Source of the DNA: Treponema ruminis
GTDB taxonomy: Bacteria; Spirochaetota; Spirochaetia; Treponematales; Treponemataceae
DNA length: 64,000 nucleotides
Direction of reading: 5' to 3'
NCBI GenBank assembly: GCA_017161305.1
Contig: CP031518.1
Span: 310,001-374,000, forward strand
Of this stretch, positions 40,879-48,985 are shown piece after piece. Position 1 is the stretch's first letter; each line of letters opens with the position of its first letter. Made by a program: the position numbers and the translations under genes. The notes below the pieces were generated by a model that was not told the DNA's origin, did no database searches, and saw only the letters and a program-made list of their open reading frames with translations.

Positions 40879-41005
40879 GCCCGCAGAGAGGGTAGCGGAA
40901 ATACCCGAACGGAGAGAAAGTGACCAAGCTTGCTTGGGCATTTTCGCGTAGTGAGAGGTATTGGAGCGAGGGGGAGACTTCCCCCTCCTTGTTCCTTTTG
41001 CATAT
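40858..41005 (+). repeat. GC-rich hairpin repeat, right copy, next to the RM module
   Basis: Begins GGCGTTGCGGG, forms GCGGGC/GCCCGC, continues AGAGAGGGTAGCG and ends GAGCGAGGGGGAGACTTCCCCCTC. It shares start, order and hairpin layout with the copy at 36371-36467 but in the opposite orientation. Confidence 0.75.
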
Positions 41006-41042
41006 TCTTATGCGAACTATCAGCTCTAATTTTGCTCTCCCG

Positions 41043-42332
41043 CTACACCACGCACACTGCATAAAGCGGAATATTCGTCATCCAGTCCTGCTCTCGATAT
41101 GGAAGCAGCGAAAAGCGGACGGAGTGTTTGGGCTTGAATTTTTCGTGGAAGGCTTTGAGGCTTTGGGAGTGGACGTTTGTTTCTGCCTTTACTTCAATTG
41201 GGACGATTGAGTTTTCTTTTTGTATGAGGAAGTCCTGTTCAAAAGTTGATTTTTCTGTGCCGTAATAAAACGGAGTGTACTGAGTTGTGCCTATGAGTTC
41301 CTGAAGGACAAACTGTTCTGTAAGCGCACCCTTGAATTCAACAAATAGCGAATTGCCTTCAAGAATCGTGCGGGCATCAAGTTCTGCCATTGCACACAAA
41401 AGTCCTACGTCAAGAACAAAAAGCTTGTATGCAGAAAAATCCCTGTATGACGAAAGCGGAATGTGAGGTTCATTTACACGGCTTACTTTATGGACAAGTC
41501 CGCTGTCTAAAAGCCACTGAATCGCAAGTTCAAATTCGCTGCTTCGTGCTCCTTTTTTTATGTTTCCAAAAAAGAATTTTTTATTTTCTTTTGCAAGCTG
41601 CATGGGAATGGAATCCCAAACCATGTTTATTCTTGGAAGTTCACGTGGTTCTGCGTGCTTTCCAAAATCTCCGCGGTACTGCGCTATGATGTTTTTTTGA
41701 ATCGAACGTACTTCAGTATAATCAGTGTGAAGTGCAAAGTTTTTTACAGCTTCAGGCATTCCGCCGACATAATAATAATTCTTTAAGTGATAGATGTATT
41801 TTTGTGCAAAGCCGTCAATAAGCGAAAAGTCTTTTGTCAAAAGAGCGTCTGCAAGCGGCTTTTCATTCATTGCATAAAGATATTCGCGGAAGCTAAGGGG
41901 ATGAAGATTGAGCAGTTCAACCTTGCCCACAGGATATGACACTCCCTGATGAAGTGCAACGCCAAGCAAAGAACCAGCCGCCGTTATATGATATTCGCTG
42001 GCATCTTCGCAAAAATATTTTAGCGACTCAAACGCCTTTGGTGCATTCTGAATTTCGTCAAAAATAATCAAGGTATCTTCCGGAGTAATTGGAAAGCCGA
42101 CTTCAATATTCAGGTATGAAAGAATCCGCTTTATGTCGTAATCAGATTCAAAGACCTGCTTCATTGCATTGTTGTTGTAAAAAGAAATGTAAGCAACTTT
42201 CTTGTAAAAACGCCTGCCGAATTCCTGCATGAGCCATGTTTTTCCAACCTGACGGGCACCCATCACGACAAGAGGCTTTCTGTCAGCTTTTTCCTTCCAG
42301 TTTTTAAGTTCATCAATTGCAAATCGTTCCAC
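41043..42332 (-). CDS. AAA ATPase with DUF4143 domain
   Basis: 429 residues. VVMGARQVGKTWLMQEF is the Walker A, DTLIIFDEIQNAPKAFESLKY the Walker B, and AAGSLLGVAL the sensor segment of the AAA_14 family; residues from ~200 fit DUF4143, ending with a PD-(D/E)xK-like stretch (DFLIQKENSIVPIEVKAET). The family is widespread in anaerobes and its function is unknown. It is transcribed towards the RM module. Confidence 0.88.
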   Translation of the reverse strand: MERFAIDELKNWKEKADRKPLVVMGARQVGKTWLMQEFGRRFYKKVAYISFYNNNAMKQVFESDYDIKRILSYLNIEVGFPITPEDTLIIFDEIQNAPKAFESLKYFCEDASEYHITAAGSLLGVALHQGVSYPVGKVELLNLHPLSFREYLYAMNEKPLADALLTKDFSLIDGFAQKYIYHLKNYYYVGGMPEAVKNFALHTDYTEVRSIQKNIIAQYRGDFGKHAEPRELPRINMVWDSIPMQLAKENKKFFFGNIKKGARSSEFELAIQWLLDSGLVHKVSRVNEPHIPLSSYRDFSAYKLFVLDVGLLCAMAELDARTILEGNSLFVEFKGALTEQFVLQELIGTTQYTPFYYGTEKSTFEQDFLIQKENSIVPIEVKAETNVHSQSLKAFHEKFKPKHSVRFSLLPYREQDWMTNIPLYAVCVV

Positions 42333-42472
42333 AATATTAGATTAACACTTTTTCTGGCCCGAAACAAGTAAAAATACACATTTTTTCGTGGCTTAAACTA
42401 CTCAAATTTAACATTTTTTCGGGGCTTGTTATTACCCTTACCCATTTGCCGCTTCTGCGCTATACTTTCTTT

Positions 42473-42928
42473 ATGGACACCCTCTCTCCTGCCAGCCGTC
42501 ATTTGAACATGTCTCGCATCCGTTCCAGGGACACTTCGCCTGAAAGGACTATTCGTCGGGCTCTTTTTAAGGCGGGGTTTCGGTATCGGATTTGTGACAA
42601 GCGGTATCCGGGTAAGCCTGACCTTATTTTTCCGCGCTATTATGCGGTGATTTTTATTAACGGCTGCTTCTGGCACGCGCATGAGGGGTGTCAGTATTTT
42701 CGTTTTCCTAAGTCGAATCAGGCTTTCTGGCAGAAAAAGTTTTCGCGGAACAGGGAACGCGATGCTGAAAACCTCAAATACTATCAGGATCAGTGCTGGC
42801 GGGTCTGTTTTGTCTGGGAGTGCGCCATCCGTGGGAAAAACTCGCGCAGGAAAATCGATGAGGTCACGGAGCAGATCAGCAGATGGCTTGAAGAGGCGGG
42901 CGAGCCTTTTCTTGAAATCAGGGGATAG
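42473..42928 (+). CDS. vsr: Very short patch repair endonuclease
   Basis: 151 residues from MDTLSPASRHLNMSRI. MSRIRSRDTSPERTIRRALF, then GKPDLIFPRYYAVIFINGCFWHAH with the catalytic Asp and zinc-region His, are diagnostic. Vsr nicks next to T in T:G mismatches made by deamination of 5-methylcytosine and usually accompanies a C5 methylase, so it probably serves the methylase at 36.5 kb. It overlaps the DUF72 gene end by 11 nt (convergent). Confidence 0.93.
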   Translation: MDTLSPASRHLNMSRIRSRDTSPERTIRRALFKAGFRYRICDKRYPGKPDLIFPRYYAVIFINGCFWHAHEGCQYFRFPKSNQAFWQKKFSRNRERDAENLKYYQDQCWRVCFVWECAIRGKNSRRKIDEVTEQISRWLEEAGEPFLEIRG

Positions 42929-43775
42929 GGGCGAGCAGGTCTTTGAGGCGTTTTGCGTTTTTGGCGCCGCTTCCGTCGGGGTGGTTGTTGAAAAAGACCT
43001 GCGTTTTCTTTCCTTCGCTCATTGCTTTTGAAATGACCGGGACGAAGCTTTCTAATTCTGAATCGGAATAATCATAACAATATCTTGCGCTGCCGTTCTG
43101 TCGCTCTGAACTTGCATACCAGGCTCCGGCGTTTCTTCCGTGCAGGCGGATGTAGGCGTTTGGGCCGATGAAGGGGGATTTTACTGTCTTGCCGTCGGGA
43201 AGGTTCCTTAGCTGGGGCATATCGCAGTAGACTAATCCGGCGCCGCGTTTTTCCAGCCCCTCAAAGACTGATTCCCGAATCCATCCTGCGTGGCGGAATT
43301 CTATCAGGACCGGAAATGCTTCAAAATCTTCTATTAAATTTGCAAGATAGATTCGATTGTCTGGCGTGTAGTGGAAGTTTTGCGGGAACTGAAAAAGGAC
43401 TGCGCTCAGGCTGGCTTTTTCCAAAAGAGGGGTGAGGGCCTGCTTGAAGTCGTCCGCGGTCTTTTGCCATTCTGATGTGACTTCATGGGTGAGAAGCCGG
43501 TTTGCCTTTACACTGAACTGCAATCGGCCTTCGCTCCGCTCGTAAAATGAAAGAAGCCTCTCAGCGGTGGGCATGTTGTAAAAAGTGTTGTTGAGCTCCA
43601 GGGCGTTGAACTGAGTAGCATAATAGGAAAGAAAATCTGCGCGCTTTACTTCTGGCGGATAAAAAACGCCTTTCCACTCCGGGTAGTCGTAGCCACTGGT
43701 GCCGATGAGGATGCTGGACTTGGGATTTGTGTGGCTCTTGGGGGCGTTGGGGCTGGCCGGACTTTCTTCTACCAA
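42918..43775 (-). CDS. DUF72 (YecE-like) protein
   Basis: 285 residues. SILIGTSGYDYPEWKGVFYP, FNALELNNTFYNMPT, FQFPQNFHYTPDNR, VLIEFRHAGWI and YIRLHGRNAGAWYA are the classic DUF72 blocks (TIM-barrel-like fold). The biochemical function is unknown. It is coupled to arfB by a 7-nt overlap. Confidence 0.92.
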   Translation of the reverse strand: MVEESPASPNAPKSHTNPKSSILIGTSGYDYPEWKGVFYPPEVKRADFLSYYATQFNALELNNTFYNMPTAERLLSFYERSEGRLQFSVKANRLLTHEVTSEWQKTADDFKQALTPLLEKASLSAVLFQFPQNFHYTPDNRIYLANLIEDFEAFPVLIEFRHAGWIRESVFEGLEKRGAGLVYCDMPQLRNLPDGKTVKSPFIGPNAYIRLHGRNAGAWYASSERQNGSARYCYDYSDSELESFVPVISKAMSEGKKTQVFFNNHPDGSGAKNAKRLKDLLAPIP

Positions 43776-44179
43776 ATCTTCCCCCTCATTTTTTTAATTT
43801 CGCTGCGGATTTTCTTGAGCTTTAGTTTTCGTTCCTTGCTGGCACGGGTCGGCTTGGTTTTGATTCGTTTTTTGGGGACAACAAGTGCCTGGACGATTCT
43901 GCTTTCGAGACGGGAAAGTGCGATTTCGCGGTTGCGTTCCTGATAGCGTTCGTCGTCGACATCGAGAAAAAGGCAGTCTTCCTTATTGATGATGCCGGAA
44001 AGTTTTGCGCGCAGGCGGACAATTTCTGCATCAGTGAGGCCTGCGAGGGAAGTGATGGCAATGGCAAGATGGACTTTCGTGTTCACCTTGTTTACGTTCT
44101 GACCGCCGTTTCCACCGCTCCGGGCAAAAGTGACTTGAGAATTATTGATGATTGATTCGTGAAGTTGCGTTCTGTTCAT
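43769..44179 (-). CDS. arfB: ArfB-type peptidyl-tRNA hydrolase, copy 1
   Basis: 136 residues. ARSGGNGGQNVNKVNTKVHL places the catalytic GGQ at residues 25-27; the basic C-terminal tail (KRIKTKPTRASKERKLKLKK) inserts into the mRNA channel of stalled ribosomes in ArfB. It releases peptides from non-stop ribosomes. A second, very similar copy lies at 51016-51426. Confidence 0.92.
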   Translation of the reverse strand: MNRTQLHESIINNSQVTFARSGGNGGQNVNKVNTKVHLAIAITSLAGLTDAEIVRLRAKLSGIINKEDCLFLDVDDERYQERNREIALSRLESRIVQALVVPKKRIKTKPTRASKERKLKLKKIRSEIKKMRGKIW

Positions 44180-44259
44180 TTTGCGATTTGAAATTCAATT
44201 TAGCAAAAAAAGTTGGCTTTGTCATTAAGTTTCTAGTTTAAAGAATTTCTTTGGACATG

Positions 44260-44276
44260 TGATATAATGGTGGGCA
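44260..44276 (+). promoter_or_regulatory. Extended -10 promoter of the macrodomain gene, near-leaderless
   Basis: TGATATAAT (44260-44268) followed by 7 nt and the ATG at 44276, the same geometry as at hisD. No Shine-Dalgarno fits. Confidence 0.5.
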
Positions 44277-44797
44277 TGGGAAAAATCAAAATTATCAAAG
44301 GTGACATAACAAAACTTAGCTGCGATGCAATCGTAAATGCCGCAAATTCTTCTCTTCTCGGAGGCAGTGGTGTTGACGGTGCAATTCATTACGCTGCCGG
44401 CCCGGAACTTCTCGCTGAATGCCGTATTCTCGGCGGCTGCAAAACCGGTCAGGCGAAAATCACAAAAGGCTACAATCTTCCGTCCCGATTCGTGATTCAC
44501 ACCGTCGGCCCGATTTATTACGAGCACAGCCCGGCAGAGGCAGAGTCGCTGCTAACGTCCTGCTACAAAAATTCCTTGAACCTCGCAAAAGAAAAAGGCC
44601 TTAAGACAATCGCCTTTCCGCTGATTTCAGCCGGAGTTTACGGCTATCCGCAGAGGGAAGCGATTAAGGTCGCGGTGGAGACGATGAAAGTACACCAGGG
44701 GGAGTTTGATGAGATTACGCTGATTCTCTTTGGAGCACGGGAATTTGGAATGGCGCAAGAGGATTATGGGGAGTATGTAGGGGGGGCAGGGGCTTGA
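44276..44797 (+). CDS. Macrodomain ADP-ribose hydrolase (YmdB-type)
   Basis: 173 residues. [31 protein letters not shown] and the later [15 protein letters not shown] are the two ADP-ribose loops of YmdB/MacroD proteins, which remove O-acetyl-ADP-ribose or mono-ADP-ribose. The C-terminal VGGAGA is encoded in a tRNA-like fragment, so the end may have been altered. It may counter ADP-ribosylating toxins such as the DUF3990 protein, but that is speculation. Confidence 0.9.
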   Translation: MGKIKIIKGDITKLSCDAIVNAANSSLLGGSGVDGAIHYAAGPELLAECRILGGCKTGQAKITKGYNLPSRFVIHTVGPIYYEHSPAEAESLLTSCYKNSLNLAKEKGLKTIAFPLISAGVYGYPQREAIKVAVETMKVHQGEFDEITLILFGAREFGMAQEDYGEYVGGAGA

Positions 44798-44820
44798 ACC
44801 TACGGCCTCCGGGTTATGAG
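44783..44820 (-). tRNA. tRNA-Met-like 3' fragment at a repeat border
   Basis: The minus strand reads CTCATAACCCGG, then AGGCC, then GTAGGTTCAAGC: an anticodon loop with CAT, the 3' anticodon stem and a T-arm. The T-stem has one extra base and the acceptor does not close, and the 5' half is missing. It looks like a broken tRNA-Met whose anticodon loop is the junction with the 255-bp repeat. Confidence 0.5.
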
Positions 44821-45067
44821 AAGGTCAAAAGAGTCTTCGCTAGTATCACACCCCTTCAGAATGTTGCATTTTTCGCATTATACACCAACTCTTTCCAAAA
44901 AAAACAACACAGATTGCAACAGTAAATTTCAGTTAAAAATTGCGTTTTGTTTAAAGTTTTTGGTTAGAATTTCGACCTTCAGAGTTTTAACCCGTAGGCC
45001 GAAATTTACGCTATTTTTACAGTTTTAGATGAGGCCTTAGGGCTGTTGTCCCGAAGATTTTTATACT
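44812..45067 (+). repeat. ~255-bp direct repeat, copy 1
   Basis: From GGTTATGAGAAGG to TTTTTATACTG, about 95% identical to 52671-52926. It contains an internal hairpin AATTTCGACCT/AGGCCGAAATT and AGGCCTTAGGGC. There is no open frame of note. Its right end overlaps the last codons of the AlbA_2 gene. Confidence 0.9.
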
Positions 45068-46527
45068 GTAACGATTTTTTCTCGATTTGATAAATATTCA
45101 GAACTTTTACCTTCCTTACTCTCAATAAGAAATCCATCCTTCACTAAAACATCGAGGATTTCTTTTCTAAAATATGTAGATGCTTTTATTCCAAGATAGT
45201 CTGCTATTTCTTTTGCTGTATGGGCTTTTGCAAAACAGAATGATAAAATTGCCTTGTCATTTTTTCCTGTAACAATGCCATTTACATTAATATTTGGAAT
45301 TGAGTTTTCATCAATAACGCCATTTGAATATGTAAGGTTTGGTAATGTTAGTGTAAATGAATTGCCATTTGAAGAAATAAACGGCTTGAAAGATTCTCCC
45401 TTACCTGCATAATCCTGTTCAATTTTATCGAAGCCAGAGCCTTTTGATTCCATATAGCGAAGATATTCCAAAATATTGCAGATAACTTCATTTCGTCGGC
45501 GAGGAATGATGGATGAAATATTTTTTTCTTTTTGCAAAGCTACAACGCCCAGCAATGCTCCTGGGGAAGTGATTTCAAGTCGATCCTTAAACATATTTAT
45601 TTCAATCTGACTTCCCTGGATGAAGTAATTTCTGTGAGCTATAGCATTAACGATACCTTCTGTAATAGAACGTGCCGGGTATGAAAAATAATCAATACGG
45701 CTTTCATCAACTTTCTTAAATCCTGTTACAGAATGACTCTGAATGAAGTGAGTTGCAAACTTAATTGAATCAATTAGATTTCCTTCAAATTCTTCAGAAG
45801 CCAAGACTATAGAACTTCCTTTGGTTATTTCTGGCCAAACTGTACATACAATTTTCGTTCTTTCATTTTTGTAATTATCAGAAAAAAGCTGTGCTCCTTT
45901 AGAAAGTTTTTTGTCTGAATTAATAAAGCCTGCGGAAATTAAAGCTTTTTCTGTAAGTTCTGACTCATTTCTTTCTTTGTACAAATCAAAAATCTGTTTG
46001 AAATTGTTTTTATCAAAGATTTCTTCTGTAAATGGCTGGTCGAAAGGATTGTTATCACTTAAGAGAATTAATTCTCGAATCTGTTCTGGAGTAGCCAGCA
46101 GGGAACTTCCGTAACTTCGAATATAGATTCCGAGGAGATTTTCTTCATGCAAAGTGACAGGCAGTATTGTATTTTTCTCTACAGAAATTTTTAAAATATA
46201 TCTTGTAGATTTTTCCGCTTCTTTAATTGGGATGGTATCTATTGAATATGAAATAGATGGTTCAATTCTCTGTTTAATCTGGCGGTTTATCATCAAAATT
46301 GTTTTATCAGCTGCATCATGATCCAAAGAAATTATTTTATGAGTATTGTTATCGACTCCGATATACAAAGTGCCGCCAAATGTATTTGCAAAAGCCGCAA
46401 TTGTTTTTAGCCAGCCAATCTCTTTTGACTTTCCAGAATCTTCGGATTTTCCTTCTTCAATGATTCTTTTAAACTCATTTTGAGTATCTTCAATGTTTAT
46501 TCCGGGAATTAATTCTTCAATCAGCAT
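45061..46527 (-). CDS. AlbA_2/Schlafen-type ATP-binding protein, copy 1
   Basis: 488 residues from MLIEELIPGI (GAGG 5 nt upstream). ENEFKR-like QNEFKRIIEEG, GWLKTIAAFANTFGGTLYIGVD is the AlbA_2 (Schlafen AAA_4) domain; ITEGIVNAIAHRNYFIQGSQIEI and MFKDRLEITSPGAL form the GHKL-like half; a C-terminal winged helix (AKEIADYLGIKASTYFRKEILDVLVKDGFL) should bind DNA. Probably a transcription regulator of its own cluster. A paralogue lies at 52943-54382. Confidence 0.85.
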   Translation of the reverse strand: MLIEELIPGINIEDTQNEFKRIIEEGKSEDSGKSKEIGWLKTIAAFANTFGGTLYIGVDNNTHKIISLDHDAADKTILMINRQIKQRIEPSISYSIDTIPIKEAEKSTRYILKISVEKNTILPVTLHEENLLGIYIRSYGSSLLATPEQIRELILLSDNNPFDQPFTEEIFDKNNFKQIFDLYKERNESELTEKALISAGFINSDKKLSKGAQLFSDNYKNERTKIVCTVWPEITKGSSIVLASEEFEGNLIDSIKFATHFIQSHSVTGFKKVDESRIDYFSYPARSITEGIVNAIAHRNYFIQGSQIEINMFKDRLEITSPGALLGVVALQKEKNISSIIPRRRNEVICNILEYLRYMESKGSGFDKIEQDYAGKGESFKPFISSNGNSFTLTLPNLTYSNGVIDENSIPNINVNGIVTGKNDKAILSFCFAKAHTAKEIADYLGIKASTYFRKEILDVLVKDGFLIESKEGKSSEYLSNREKIVTV

Positions 46528-46557
46528 AAGCACCTCTTAATTCCACTTTACTATAAA

Positions 46558-46629
46558 TGAAGTTTTTAGTGAAGTAGAGTGAAGTATTACTTCATTTCAC
46601 TTCACTATCTTTTTCGCATATTGTGAAGT
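46558..46629. promoter_or_regulatory. TGAAGT/ACTTCA operator array before AlbA_2 copy 1
   Basis: Six hexamers: TGAAGT at 46558, 46570, 46580 and 46624, ACTTCA at 46589 and 46599. TGAAGTATTACTTCA (46580-46594) is a perfect 15-bp palindrome. Spacing is near one helical turn. The array lies between the divergent AlbA_2 and XRE genes and may control both. Confidence 0.75.
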
Positions 46630-46687
46630 AATTTTTTTAAACTAACAGTTTACTATTCTTTTTGTGAAATCTTATTATAATGAACTT

Positions 46688-47107
46688 ATGGAGTATTCCT
46701 ATTCACTTAAACCAACAAAACGGACAGTTGTTGATATTCCAGCAACTTCGAGACTCTTAAAAGAACTGCGTAATAAAAACGGCTATAGCGTAAAGCAGCT
46801 GCAGGAAATATTCGGATTTGAGACACCTGTAGCAATTTATGCTTGGGAAAATGAGAAGTGTAAGAATATTCCGTGCATCGAAAACTTTGATCTCCTATCT
46901 AAACTTTATAAATGTCATGTTGAAGAACTGTATGTTCTGAAGCAAGTTGATTTTTCAGGTTTGGAAGTTCATGAAGATATTCCTGAGTATAAAACATATA
47001 GGAGTCTTGTTAATCATCTGCTTGAAGGTTTGGCTGATATTGAGGAAGGTAAGATTCAGGATTTTCATGAAGCGATGAAAGAGATTCGTGAAGAGCTTGA
47101 AATTTAA
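46688..47107 (+). CDS. XRE-type helix-turn-helix regulator 1
   Basis: 139 residues from MEYSYSLKPTKR. SRLLKELRNKNGYSVKQLQEIFGFETPVAIYAWENEK is the HTH, of the same subtype as XRE 2. The C-terminal ~50 residues are helical and acidic. It is divergent from the AlbA_2 gene, sharing the operator array, and upstream of the RNA-repair cassette, which it may regulate. Confidence 0.8.
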   Translation: MEYSYSLKPTKRTVVDIPATSRLLKELRNKNGYSVKQLQEIFGFETPVAIYAWENEKCKNIPCIENFDLLSKLYKCHVEELYVLKQVDFSGLEVHEDIPEYKTYRSLVNHLLEGLADIEEGKIQDFHEAMKEIREELEI

Positions 47108-47172
47108 ACTACAACTTTAATGACAAATGAAAATTTATTTGTTAAAGTGAAAATACAAAACACAAATTAAAG

Positions 47173-47252
47173 TCGCTGGCCCTAAGAAGCCGAGCGCCGT
47201 GTCTCAATGGTTTTGCAAACCGGAGACAAAAACCCGATACGCCGTTGGCGTA
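47173..47252 (+). ncRNA. Candidate structured leader RNA
   Basis: Three consecutive hairpins: GCTGGC/GCCgAGC (47175-47196), TGTCTC/GAGACA enclosing GGTTT/AAACC (47200-47227), and ACGCC/GGCGT (47239-47251), about 20 nt before a strong AAAAGGAG ribosome site. I do not match it to a known riboswitch. The surrounding 170-bp gap is otherwise AT-rich. Confidence 0.4.
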
Positions 47253-47281
47253 AAAATTATCTTTTATAAAAGGAGTGCGTA

Positions 47282-47443
47282 ATGAGCACAGACACATTTG
47301 ACATTACAAAATTATCTCGTGCAATGATTCTACGCACACTTTGGAATTACAAAATGCCTGGGCAGGCAATAAAAGATAATGGAGTTTTTGTTAATGGAGA
47401 AAAATCATATGAGGACCGTAACTATTCAAAGGCCGGTTGTTGA
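47282..47443 (+). CDS. Small protein (53 aa) overlapping XRE 2
   Basis: MSTDTFDITKLSRAMILRTL to YSKAGC, preceded by AAAAGGAGTGCGTA, the best ribosome site in this stretch. It overlaps the XRE 2 start by 35 nt. Basic and helical; not recognised. It could be a leader or partner peptide of the regulator. Confidence 0.5.
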   Translation: MSTDTFDITKLSRAMILRTLWNYKMPGQAIKDNGVFVNGEKSYEDRNYSKAGC

Positions 47444-47738
47444 TCTGAAAGCAACCGGTGTACAAATTAAATCACTCAGAATCAAAAGTGGATACACTGT
47501 TCACGATATTCAGGCCGTATTCGGTTTTGAATATCCGCAGGCTGTGTATGCATGGGAATGCGGAAAATCTATTCCTACAATCGACAACTTGCTTGTGCTT
47601 GCCCACTTGTTTGACGTTTCAGTCGAAGAGATTGTAATCCAGCGCATGATTGAAATTGAAGTTTCGTGCGTTTCAAACAAGATTGAGAAGCTATGCAACA
47701 AGAATTGTAACGATTGCAAATTGCGGCTGAGTGCCTAA
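47409..47738 (+). CDS. XRE-type helix-turn-helix regulator 2
   Basis: 109 residues from MRTVTIQRPVVDLKATG (GGAG 9 nt upstream). QIKSLRIKSGYTVHDIQAVFGFEYPQAVYAWECGKSIPTIDNL is a clear XRE HTH. The C-terminus carries a Cys-rich tail (CVSNKIEKLCNKNCNDCKL) with four Cys, possibly a metal or redox sensor. Just upstream of the RNA ligase gene, it is a good candidate for its regulator. Confidence 0.85.
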   Translation: MRTVTIQRPVVDLKATGVQIKSLRIKSGYTVHDIQAVFGFEYPQAVYAWECGKSIPTIDNLLVLAHLFDVSVEEIVIQRMIEIEVSCVSNKIEKLCNKNCNDCKLRLSA

Positions 47739-47745
47739 TCTTTTC

Positions 47746-47787
47746 TGTCTGTAAGCCATCTTTTTAAATTAATGGTTTACAGACAGA
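47746..47787. promoter_or_regulatory. Long hairpin between XRE 2 and RNA ligase genes
   Basis: CTGTCTGTAAGCCAT (47746-47760) pairs with ATGGTTTACAGACAG (47773-47787), 14 of 15 positions. No U-tract follows. It may be a terminator-like attenuator or a dyad operator. Confidence 0.6.
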
Positions 47788-47873
47788 CTGAAAATCCAAT
47801 CATACAATTAAAACATCGCTACCAAATAAAAAAGGGTTCCGTTACGCCCTTATTGTAATCAAAGGAAAATATC

Positions 47874-48926
47874 ATGAGAAAATTAGCAAGTGTCCAGACT
47901 ATCTGGGACGTACAGTCGATAGAAGGGGCCGACAGGATAGAAGTCGTTTCCGTTTTGGGATGGAAATGTGTTACCAAAAAGGGCGTATTTAAGAAATACG
48001 ATTTATGCGTTTATTTTGAAGTAGATGCATTTTTGCCAGTGAAGCCTGAGTTTGAGTTTTTGCGAGACGGATGTTACAGATGCAATGAATTGAACGGCGA
48101 AGGCTTTTTGATGAAGACGAGAAACTTCCGAGGACAGGTTTCACAGGGTCTTGTTTTGCCACTTTCAATTCTGGATGGAATCGAACCGCTCGATGGCCAT
48201 GCCTGGAAGACTGGTGATATTGTAAGCGAACAACTTGGTGTAAAGAAGTGGGAAGTTGCAGAAATTGCCACTGGTAGCGGACGAGTTATCGGGGATTTTC
48301 CACACGGTATTCCAAAGACTGACGAAATCCGAGTTCAGGCAGAACCTGGATTGATTGACGAGTTCAAGGGCGTTCCATATTACATCTCAACCAAGATGGA
48401 TGGAACCAGCGTGACTATGTATCTGATTGACGGTGACTTTGGAGTCTGCTCAAGGAATTACGAAATTGCTGATGATGAGACTAGCCCGGCATGGAAGTTT
48501 GTTCATAAGCACAATGTGATTGAGAAAATCAAAAAGGGAGCTGAGGCTATTGGATTGAAAAATGTAGCGGTTCAGGGTGAGTTCTGTGGAGAAGGCATCC
48601 AGAAAAATCCGCTTAAGCTTGTAACTGCCGAATGGTACGTTTTCACTTTGCGTGATATGGATCAGGGAAAAAGACTTGGTCTGAAAACCATGCAGGCCTT
48701 TTGTGACGTTGCCGGTTTGAACATGGTTCCTGTTGAGGAAACAGGAGACAATCTTCCTTACAAAACTGTAGATGAGTTCATCGAAAGGGCAAAAGGAAAG
48801 TATGCCAGCGGTAATCACAAGGAAGGAATTGTCATCAGGCCAATCGAACCTGTTTACAGCAAAATCCTTGAAGGTCCGCTTTCTATGAAGGTGATTAACA
48901 ACGATTACCTTTTGAAGCAGAAGTAA
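47874..48926 (+). CDS. RNA ligase, DRB0094 (Rnl5) type
   Basis: 350 residues. The N-terminal ~120 residues form the OB-fold-like domain typical of DRB0094 ligases (ASVQTIWDVQSIEGADRIEVVSVLGW). The adenylyltransferase domain has motif I STKMDGTSVTMY with nucleophile Lys174, motif IIIa/IV EFCGEGIQ and KEGIVIRP, and motif V SMKVINNDYLLK. Such ligases seal 3'-OH/5'-PO4 RNA, preferring 3'-OH on a DNA template or nicked RNA. It heads a one-direction set with two phosphoesterases and ArfB. Confidence 0.9.
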   Translation: MRKLASVQTIWDVQSIEGADRIEVVSVLGWKCVTKKGVFKKYDLCVYFEVDAFLPVKPEFEFLRDGCYRCNELNGEGFLMKTRNFRGQVSQGLVLPLSILDGIEPLDGHAWKTGDIVSEQLGVKKWEVAEIATGSGRVIGDFPHGIPKTDEIRVQAEPGLIDEFKGVPYYISTKMDGTSVTMYLIDGDFGVCSRNYEIADDETSPAWKFVHKHNVIEKIKKGAEAIGLKNVAVQGEFCGEGIQKNPLKLVTAEWYVFTLRDMDQGKRLGLKTMQAFCDVAGLNMVPVEETGDNLPYKTVDEFIERAKGKYASGNHKEGIVIRPIEPVYSKILEGPLSMKVINNDYLLKQK

Positions 48927-48933
48927 CAAAAAA

Positions 48934-48962
48934 TACCTGTATGAGTAATTCATACAGGTAAA
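48934..48962. terminator. Hairpin after the RNA ligase gene
   Basis: ACCTGTATGA/TCATACAGGT, a 10-bp stem with a short loop, flanked by A-runs. It lacks a plus-strand U-tract, so it may be a processing or stability element within the cassette rather than a terminator. Confidence 0.5.
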
Positions 48963-48985
48963 AAATTTAATTATAGGAAAAATAT

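Noticed and set aside
36371-41005. Reading the GC-rich flanking repeats as integron attC sites
   Set aside because: No GTTRRRY/RYYYAAC core pair is visible in either copy.
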